Source: Okapia johnstoni (taxonomy: Eukaryota; Chordata; Mammalia; Artiodactyla; Giraffidae). Taken from it: a stretch of DNA of 64,000 bases. This document shows, in pieces, positions 56,540 to 64,000 of this stretch (position 1 is its first letter; every line of letters starts with the position of its first letter). A program made the position numbers and the translations under genes. The notes beneath the pieces are model-generated. The model did not search any database. It was not told the origin of the DNA and saw only the letters and a list, made by a program, of their open reading frames with translations. The stretch spans positions 32,084,001 through 32,148,000 of the forward strand of contig CM044320.1 of assembly GCA_024291935.2 (NCBI GenBank), written 5' to 3'.

Positions 56540-57310
56540 GAAAAAAGGTTCATATGTGCAATAACCAAAAAAAGAAAAAAAGAGAAGCAACCAAATATCG
56601 ATTAAAAGATCAACCATAAATGAATAAGTAGATATGGTAGAACTGTGTGATAGAATATTATATAACAGTGAAAATAGCGGAAGTACAATTACATGTAACA
56701 ATGTGAATGAATTTCAGGGATTAAAGGTTAAACAAAAAAAGCTATTGCATAAAAGGACATAGTATGAGATTCTATTTATAAAGTTCTTTGACATGCAAGA
56801 CTAAATGATGTAATATGACTTCCCTGGTGGTACAGTGGATAAGAATTCACCTGCCAATGCAAAGAACATGGATTCGATTCTTGATCTGGGAAGATCCCAC
56901 ATGCAGTGGAGCAATTAAGCCCTTGCGCTGCAACTACGCAGCTCACATGATACAACTACTGAAGCCCAGGCACCCTAGAGCCTGTGCTCTACAACAAGAG
57001 AAGCCACCGCAATGAGAAGCCCATGCACCACAACGAGAGAGTGGCCCCCACTCACTGCAACTAGAGAAAGCCCACTGCAGCAAAGAAGACCGAGTACAAA
57101 GAAAAATAAAAATTAATGAATTAATAAATTAAAAATAAATAAATGATACAACCAGGGAATAATAACACAAAATTCAAGTCAGGACAGGGATGGGCTATGA
57201 AGACAGAAGTGGAAGGATGAGATCTTAGACGGACTCTCATAAAATGGCAAAGTTCAATAAAGTGTTCTTAAGCTTGGTGGTGAGTATCCAGGGAACACTG
57301 CATAACTATA
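56540..57310 (+). mobile_element. old L1M 3'-region, split by a SINE
   Basis: 'agaagcaaccaaatatcgat', then 'aatatgaatgaatttcaggg'-type text near 56702, then 'atgagattctatttataaag' are typical of a sense L1M 3' end. After the CHR SINE it continues with 'caggacagggatgggctatg' and ends near 57310. Confidence 0.62.
56816..57137 (+). mobile_element. CHR-type SINE, long form
   Basis: Sense head 'gacttccctggtggtacagt', 'gattcgattcttgatctggg', then CHR modules ('ctacaacaagagaagccacc', 'caccacaacgagagagtggc') and an A-rich tail. Short duplications 'taaatgat' lie at about 56802 and 57138. Confidence 0.9.
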
Positions 57311-57314
57311 CTTT

Positions 57315-57455
57315 TGAAATTTTTTGTGTTTTTTTAATTTTAGCAAAATATATGCAATACAAAATTGGCTATTTTAACAATTTTTAAGTATAGAGTTGGG
57401 TGGCATTAAGCATATTCACATTGTGTGACCATCATCACCAGATAAGAACTATTTT
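57315..57455 (-). mobile_element. old L1M 3' UTR fragment
   Basis: 'agcaaaatatatgcaataca', then 'attttaacaatttttaagta', then 'cattaagcatattcacattg' and 'gaccatcatcaccag' are antisense L1M 3' UTR. Confidence 0.65.
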
Positions 57456-58858
57456 GTTAATAAAATATTAGATTAAAAGAATTTGTAGCAATAGCTGCTG
57501 ATACTTATATAAACTTCACGTATGTCTGGCAGATTTTACATGATTGTAAGAAAACGTCTCTTATTTTGTGAGTGAAAAATTTGGTTTTTGTTGCTGAGAA
57601 AATACATAGGGTTAATCTGGAGGAAATTAATATTTTAATAATATGTGGAGGAAGGTTGAGATGTTTTATCTGAAATAAATAAAAAGCAGCAACATATTTT
57701 CAATGGGATCCGAAGGCTCAAGGATACTTTGAGTTTGAGGAGTTCTATCTACTTCGACCGTAAAGCAAATTTTAAGTCAAATAGTCTTTTTATTGCATTA
57801 ATTAAATTTCATCTCTTTCTAGTTATTATATTGCCCAGTATTAAAAAAAAGAAAAGTATGACAGTTGCATCAGTATACTTCTAAATACACAGAGTTAGAA
57901 ATGGCAAGTCACTGTTTTATAATGTTTTCCATAATACCAGCTGTCCACGTGTTAAGTGAAGAGCAAAGATAAATAGCAGTTATATCCTATTTCCCATGGA
58001 GCTATATCCTATTTTCTATCAGCTCACACTTTTGAGTACTATTGATTTCAAGTTTTTCTCCAATGCTAGCATTTCAGACCAAAGTTCAGCAATTTCTTGC
58101 TGCAGTTATTCATTTGCTCCCTGTGCCTGCTGCAGCATGACTTGATCATTGTTTAAATGCATTTGTAATTTCAGAAACTTATACACAGTGCTGATTGATT
58201 AAGTTTCTATAAATCTCTGAAATATTTTCTTTTAAAAAGTAACATGTAATGGGAGTACATGTAATGCACATATACATAATATACATTACAATAAACTTTA
58301 TGCATAAAGATGTCTCTCCTCCTCCCCACCCAAGTTCCCGGTGCCTTCTCAGTCAGTGAGATCTAGCCAACATACTGTATTGTTCACATATTCCTGGCTA
58401 AAGAGTATTAGTTCATCATAATGCAAAGATCCTCAACCAAAGAGTACTGAACATCATTTTCCTGAGTTTCGTGGATTTTAAAACATGTATTGTTTGCTAG
58501 GCAATGGCTGTTCTTTCCTTTGTTTGTTTTCTTTGCAAAGGTTACTTGCAATATTTATTGAATATTTCCTGTAGTAAAATGAATACCGCTCTAAACCAAA
58601 GCAAATGTTTCACTCAATTCAGCACTTATGCTGCTATCAGAATACCTTGCTATTCCACTATTTATTGTGTGTTATGGTAAACAGTTTTGACCCGTAACAT
58701 CTGACAAAAGTCAAAATGTATGCAAGCAATACTTACATCTAAAAAAGGTGGTAAGGGGATACGCGAACAATAAGCGAACCATTAAGTATCCTAAGAAAAT
58801 GACTTAGGAATAAGAGAATAAAGATCATGAAGCACTTATTTATTGTTAAAGGTCCTCT
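57456..58858. other. long stretch without a recognised feature
   Basis: About 1.4 kb of AT-rich sequence; nothing recognised. Confidence 0.45.
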
Positions 58859-58867
58859 GACCTTCAC

Positions 58868-59080
58868 AAGACTTCCCTGGTGGCTCAGACAGTTAAGAAT
58901 CTGCCTGCAATGCAGGAGACCTGGGTTCAATCCCTGGGTCGGGAAGATCCCCTGGAGAAGGGAATGGCAATTCACTCCAGTATTCTTGCCTTGAGAATCC
59001 CATGGACAGAGGAATCTGGCAGACTATAGTCCCTGGGGTCGCAAAGAGTCGGACATGACTGAGCAACTTTCACTTTCACT
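58868..59080 (+). mobile_element. Bov-tA SINE
   Basis: Complete single-head Bov-tA, little diverged, from 'acttccctggtggctcagac' to 'ggacatgactgagcaacttt'. Duplications 'tgaccttca' (58859-58867) and 'tgaccgtca' (59081-59089) differ by one base. Confidence 0.93.
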
Positions 59081-59089
59081 TGACCGTCA

Positions 59090-59524
59090 TAAACATCACT
59101 GCAAGTGGGAGGACTGATCAGCAAAGAGGGATTGTTGATTGTCTGGAGAGCATCTCCTTAAGGCTATTCGCCTATGAGCCCACATAGAAATGATCCTGCC
59201 ATTTCTGGGAACATCCCCTGAATTAAAGCAGGTGTGCTATATCCCAAGCTTTCTGGAGACATGGTCTCTTTCAGAAAGTAATTTAAAAGATATGGCTTTT
59301 TGATGGGACAAAATGTGTTTGGGAAACTGGCTGAATCACATGAGATGCTTCACTGGGTAAAAAGGTGAACCACATCAGGTGAAAGTACAAGACTAAAAAG
59401 GGTGAACATATGTCAAGAGAGAGAAAACAAATAAATGATAAGCTGATATAAGAAAAGGAAGTTTTGTATATCTACTTAGGGTAAAACTCTATGAAAAACC
59501 CAGAAGGGTCTCTTATGCCTTTTT
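59090..59524. other. no recognised feature
   Basis: Nothing recognised. Confidence 0.45.
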
Positions 59525-59589
59525 TTCCAAATTCTTTTTTTATTGATTTATAATATTGCATCAGTTCCAGGTATAGTGAAGTGAATCTT

Positions 59590-59591
<2 letters not shown>

Positions 59592-59627
<36 letters not shown>
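59592..59627. repeat. (CA)18 microsatellite
   Basis: Thirty-six bases of uninterrupted CA, inside the L1 and next to the Bov-tA insertion; the longest perfect dinucleotide run in the window. Confidence 0.97.
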
Positions 59628-59628
<1 letters not shown>

Positions 59629-59635
59629 TTGTCTC

Positions 59636-59852
59636 AGGGCTTCCCTGGTGGCTCAGCTGTAAAGAATCTGCCTGAAATGCAGAAGACATAGGTTCAATTC
59701 CTGGGTCAGGAATATGCCCTGGAGAAGGAAATGGCAACTCACTCCAGGATCCTTGTCTGGGAAATCTCAAGGACAGAGGAGCCTGGTGGACTACAGTCCA
59801 TGGGTCACAAAGGAGTCGGATACGACTTAGTGACTAAATAGCAAAAACAAAA
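59636..59852 (+). mobile_element. Bov-tA SINE
   Basis: From 'agggcttccctggtggctca' to 'ggatacgacttagtgactaa'. It lies inside the L1 3' UTR, just after the CA repeat. No clear duplication. Confidence 0.9.
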
Positions 59853-59960
59853 TACCTCCACTTTTTTTTTTTAATTAATAGATCCCTTTTCCATATTGAC
59901 CATTACAGAGTATTCAGTAGAGTTCTTGTGCTATACAGTAGTTCCTTATTACCTATTTTC

Positions 59961-60404
59961 CCCGAATTCTTAATAGTGATGTATCTTTTACTAGGTTCAT
60001 TTTACATGAAAGGGGTGCATGGCAATCAATCATGACCCTTCCTCCAAAGATATTTAATTTCCCTACTTTCTACGAAAGATTTTCCCTTCTCATTTCTACC
60101 TCTCACAAGTTGGAATCTTCCACACTCTTTTTCCCTACTCACATCTTTCCTACACACACATATATTTGGGGGGAAGAAAAAGAAATTTTAATACATAAGA
60201 AAATCCTTTTGGCAGCAAATAAGACAGACTATTTAACTTCTCTCAATCATTTTACTTGCTTCAAGTGAATCTGCAGAGGCTTGAGGGCTGCAGTTGTAGA
60301 AGAGCCAGAGGAAGTGGGAAGGTCCTCAGGGAAATGACACATTGATTCTATAAGCAGTGACCAGGCTCACTGACCAAGCTGGACAGACTACAGTCAATAA
60401 GATG
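59961..60404. other. no recognised feature
   Basis: The plus frame 60032-60268 (78 codons) has no recognisable domain. Confidence 0.45.
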
Positions 60405-60545
60405 CAGCCCCACTGTCACGGAACTTTCATTCTAAAGGTAGAAAAGGTAACTAACAAACAAACAAACATTAATAAAATAATTATAAAATTGAAAATGTTA
60501 TGAAAGAAACAAACAAGGGTGGAAAGGTAATAATGGCTGATGTAT
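60405..60545. mobile_element. L2-like old repeat
   Basis: 'ggaactttcattctaaaggt', then 'caaacaaacaaacattaata', then 'gttatgaaagaaacaaacaa' resemble the 'gagcttacattctag...caaataaacaa...' block of ancient L2-type repeats. Confidence 0.45.
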
Positions 60546-60576
60546 ATGGGGGATGGACACCCACTTTAGTTAGAAT

Positions 60577-60781
60577 ATATGCATGCTCAGTAGTGTCTGA
60601 CTCTTTGTGACCCCATGGACTGTAGCCAGACAGGATCCTTCATCCATGGGATTCTCTAGGCATTAATACTGGAATGGGTTGCCATTTCCTTCTTCAGGGG
60701 ATCTTTCTGACCCAGGGACCAAGCATGAAACTCCTGCATTGGCAGGTGGAGTTTTACCACCAAGTCACCAGGGAAGACCCC
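60577..60781 (-). mobile_element. Bov-tA SINE
   Basis: Antisense Bov-tA from 'atgctcagtagtgtctgact' to 'agtcaccagggaagacc'. Duplications 'ctttagttagaat' (60564-60576) and 'ctttaggtagaat' (60782-60794) differ by one base. The right duplication abuts the BovB start. Confidence 0.92.
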
Positions 60782-62268
60782 CTTTAGGTAGAATTGTTTA
60801 GTTTCTCAGTCATATCCAACTCTTTGCAATCCAATGGACAATAGCACACCAAGCTTCCCTGTCCTTCACCATCTCCTGGAGTTTGCTCAAACTCATGTTC
60901 ATTGAGTCAGTGATACCATCCAACCATCTCATCCTTTGACATCCCCTTCTTATCCTGCTCTCAATCTTTCCCAGACTCAGGGTCTTTTCCAATGAGTCAG
61001 CTCTTCACATCAGGTGGCCAAAGTATTGGACCTTCAGCTTCAGCATCAGTCCTTCCAATGAATATTCAGGACTGACTTTCTTTAGGGTTGACTAGTTTGA
61101 TCTCCTTGGAGTTCAAGGGACTCTCAAGAGTCTCCTCAACACCACAGTTCAAAGGCATCAATTCTTTGGTGCTCAGTCTTTTTTGTTGTCTAGCTCTCAC
61201 AGCTGTACATGACTACTGGAAAAACCATAGCTTTGACTATATGGACCTTTGTTGGCAAAGTAATGTCTCTTCTTTTTAATATGCTTTCTAGGTTTGTCAT
61301 TACTTTTCTTTCAAGGAGCATGCGTCTTTTAATTTCATGGCTGAAGTCACCATCCACAATTACTTTGGAGCCTCCCAAAATAAAGTCTATCACGATTTCC
61401 CTTGTTTCCCCATCTATTTGCCATGAAGTGATGGGACTGGATGCCATGATCTTAGTTTACTGAATGTTGACTTTTAAGCCAGCTTTTTCACTCTCTTCTT
61501 TCACCTTCATCAAGAGGCTCTTTAATTCCTCTTCACTTTCTTTAGTTTATGACTCTTTCTGGTGTTATCTGCATATCTGAGGTTATTGACATGTCTCTCG
61601 GCAATCTTGATTCCAGCTTGTGATTCATCCAGCCTAGCATTTCGCATGATGTATTTTGCATAGCAGTTAAAAGGCAGGGTGACAATATACAACTTTGATG
61701 TACTCCTTTCCCAATTTGGAACCAGTCCATTGTTTCATGTCCAGTTCTAACTGTTGCTTCTTGACCTGCATACAGGAGGCAGTTAAGGTGGTCTGGTATT
61801 CCCATCTCTTGAAGAATTTTACAGAGTTTATTGTAATCCACACAGTCAAAGGGTTTAGTGTAGTCGATGAAACAGAAGTAGATGTTTTTTTAGAATTCTC
61901 TAGCTTTTTTTATGATCCAACAGATATTCACAATTTGATCTCTGATTCCTCTGCCTTTTCTAAATCTAGATTGTACATCTGGAAGTTCTTTTCACATACT
62001 GTTGAAGACTAGGTTGAAGGATTTTGAGCATTATTTTGCTAGCATGTGAAATGAGTGCAATTGTGCAGTAGTTTGAGCATTATTTGGCATTGCCCTTCTT
62101 GGGGATTGGAATGAAAATTGACCTTTTCCAGTCCTGTGGCCACTGCTGAGTTTTCCAGATTTGCTGGCATATTGAGTGCAGCACTTTCACAGCATCATCC
62201 TTTAGGATTTGAAATAGTTCAGCTGGAATTCCATTACTTCCACTAGTTTTGTACACAGTGATGCTTCC

Positions 62269-62718
62269 TTAGGCCCACTTGACTTTGGACTCCAAGATGT
62301 CTGGCTCTAGGTAAGTGATCACACCATCATGGTTATCTGGGTCATGAAGATCTTTTTTGTATAGTTCTTCTGTATATTCTTGCCACCTCTTCTTAATATC
62401 TTCTGCTTCTGCCAGGTCCATACCGTTTCTGTCCTTTATTGTGCCCATCTTTGCATGAAATGGTCCCTTGGTATCTCTAATTTTCTTGAAGAGACCTCTA
62501 GTCTTTCCCATTATATTGTTTTCTTCTATTTCTTGGCATTGTTTACTTAAAAAGGCTTTCTTATCTCTCCTTGCTGTTCTCTGGAACTCTGCATTCAGAA
62601 GGGTATACTTTCCTTTTCTCCTTTGCTTTTCACTTCTTTTCTCAGCTATTTGTAAGGCCTTCTCAGACAACCATTTTGCCTTTTTGCATTTCTTTTTCTT
62701 GGGGATGGTTTTGATCAC
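62269..62718 (-). pseudogene. BovB polyprotein fragment, linker region
   Basis: An open stretch of 149 codons between the endonuclease and RT domains, with 'KWLSEKALQIAEKR' and 'KDLHDPDNHDGVITYLEPDI' visible. It ends at a TAA (62269-62271) where the better-preserved copy at 17.5-18.2 kb has a leucine codon. The matching region of that copy is at about 17520-17985. Defunct. Confidence 0.88.
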
Positions 62719-63372
62719 TGCCTCCTGGACAATTTACAAACCTCCATTTGTAGTTCTTCAGGCACTCTGTCTATCAGATCTAATCCCTTGAATCTGTCAC
62801 TTCCACTGTACAATCATAAAGGATTCATCTTAGGTCATACCTGAATGGCCCAGTGGTTTTCCTTACTTTCTTCAGTCTAAGTCTGAATTTGGCAATAAGG
62901 AGTTCATGATCTGACTGGTCTTGTTTTTGTTGACTGTATAGAGCTCCCCCATCTTTGGCTGCAAAGAATATAATCAATCTGATTTTGATATTGACCATCT
63001 GGTGATGTCAATGTGTAGAGTCATCTCTTGTGTTGTTGGAAAAGGGTGTTTGCTATGACTAGTGCGTTTTCTTGGCAAAACTCTGTTAGCCTTTGCCCTG
63101 CTTCAATTTTTACTCCAAGGCCAAACTTGCCTGTTACTTCAAGTATCTCTTGACTTCCTACTTTTGCATTCCAGTTCCCTATGAAGAAAAGGACATCTTT
63201 TTGGGTGTTTGTTCTAGAAGTTCTTGTAAGTCTTCACAGAACCGTTCAACTTCAGCTACTTCGGCATTAGTGGTTGGGGCATAGACCCAGATTACTGTGA
63301 TACTGAATGGTTTGCCTTGGAAATGAACCAAGATCATTCTGTCGTTTTTGAGACTTCACCAAGTTCTACATT

Positions 63373-63642
63373 TCAGACTCTTTTGTTGACTATGAGGGCT
63401 ACACCATTTCTTCTAAGGGATTCTTGCACACAGTAGTAGATATAATGGCCATCTGAATTCAATTCACCCATTCCTGTCCATTTTAGTTCACTGATTCCTA
63501 AAATGTCAGTGTTTACTCTTGCCATCTCCTGTTTGACCACTTCCAACTTACCTTGCCTTATGGACCTAACATTCCAGGTTCCTATGGAATATTGTTCTTC
63601 TTTACAGCATCGGACTTTACTTTTACCACCAGACACATCCAC
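63373..63642 (-). pseudogene. BovB endonuclease-domain fragment
   Basis: An 89-codon minus-strand frame holding the N-terminal part of the apurinic-type endonuclease: 'YSIGTWNVRSIRQGKLE' and 'ILGISELKWTGMGE' (the E of the SELKW motif is the expected metal-binding acid by family knowledge), then 'YIYYCVQESLRRNGVA'. It stops after 'NKRV'; the rest of the domain lies in other frames at about 62900-63370. It is the only endonuclease N-terminus in the window. Confidence 0.9.
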
Positions 63643-64000
63643 AGGTGGGTGTTGTTTTCACTTTGTCTCAGTCTGTTCACTCCTGGAGTTGTTTCTCCGC
63701 TCCTCTCCAGTAGCATATCGGACACTTACCAACCTGGGGGTTCATCTTTCAGTGTCCTATCTTTTTGCCTTTTCATATTGCTCATGGGGTTCTCAAGGCA
63801 AGAATTCTGAAGTGGTTTGCCATTCCCTTCTCCAGTGGACCATGTTTTGTCAGAACTCTCCACTATGACCTGTCTGTCTTGGGTGGCACTACATGGCATG
63901 GTTCATAGTTTCATAGAGTTAGGCAAGGTTGTGGTCCATGTGATCAGTTTGGTTAGTTTTTAGGTAGAAACCCCAGTGTCTGGCTCCACTTGTGCAAAGG

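Larger units (their letters stand above)
59525..59960 (-). mobile_element. L1 3' UTR fragment, split by a SINE
   Basis: 'tttttattgatttataatat' then 'ccaggtatagtgaagtgaat' before the CA repeat, and 'tattgaccattacagagtat' then 'gtgctatacagtagttcctt' after the SINE, are antisense cetartiodactyl L1 3' UTR (compare 35.7 kb). Confidence 0.75.
60795..64000 (-). mobile_element. BovB LINE, nearly full length, continues off window
   Basis: An antisense BovB covering its 3' end (60795), C-terminal region (to about 61450), reverse transcriptase (about 61550-62300), the linker region (62300-62850) and endonuclease (about 62900-63650), then 5' sequence to the window edge. It is an older subfamily than most others here: the 3' end reads 'tctcagtcatatccaactct' without ACTGA repeats. 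Many frameshifts are present. Confidence 0.94.

Noticed and set aside
1..64000. a novel multi-gene system (defence, biosynthetic or similar)
   Set aside because: I found no clustered intact genes on either strand; the organised content is layered retrotransposons typical of a ruminant gene desert or large intron.

Overview
This window looks like a gene-poor, AT-rich stretch of a pecoran ruminant nuclear genome (cattle, sheep, goat or a close relative; I cannot say which). The evidence is the repeat content. There are 13 copies of the BovB (RTE-type) LINE, about 18% of the window by summing my intervals. There are also about 21 Bov-tA SINE copies, two BOV-A2 traces and eight CHR-type tRNA-derived SINEs, over an older mammalian layer (L1M, L1 3' ends of cetartiodactyl type, MIR, L2, an MLT1 LTR and a MER5A relic). 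I see no complete host gene, no CpG island, no structural RNA gene, no CRISPR array and no bacterial or viral operon.

Layout. 0-7.3 kb: mostly unrecognised sequence with old MIR, L1 and BovB pieces and two Bov-tA SINEs. 7.5-14.5 kb: two old L1M elements, one on each strand and each carrying later SINE insertions, with an MLT1 LTR and a Bov-tA SINE between them. 14.9-15.4 kb: two Bov-tA SINEs back to back. 17.2-19.5 kb: the best-preserved BovB reverse-transcriptase copy, disabled by two frameshifts, a stop and a catalytic-residue change. 20-30 kb: sparse old repeats and the longest unexplained stretches, including a GC-richer block near 27.3 kb. 30-35 kb: three BovB fragments around an exon-like open segment at 30953-31130 with good splice-site motifs. 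35-44 kb: an L1 inserted into a MIR, CHR SINEs, a 48-bp minisatellite, a BOV-A2 and several unrecognised stretches. 44-53.2 kb: a dense BovB/SINE cluster with inverted and direct BovB pairs. 53-60 kb: sparse old L1, MIR and MER5A. 60.8-64 kb: a nearly complete BovB on the minus strand that runs to the window edge.

Nearly all the longer open frames are BovB or L1 coding remnants, or their antisense shadows, and none is an intact element. BovB copies would have supplied the reverse transcriptase; Bov-tA and BOV-A2 SINEs are generally regarded as its passengers because they share its 3' end. Many copies here still have recognisable target-site duplications, which fix their boundaries and insertion order. 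The only host-coding candidate I can offer is the exon-like segment at 30953-31130, and I do not recognise its product. Family names are from memory of consensus sequences, without a database search, and edges without a target-site duplication are good to about 10-30 bases.
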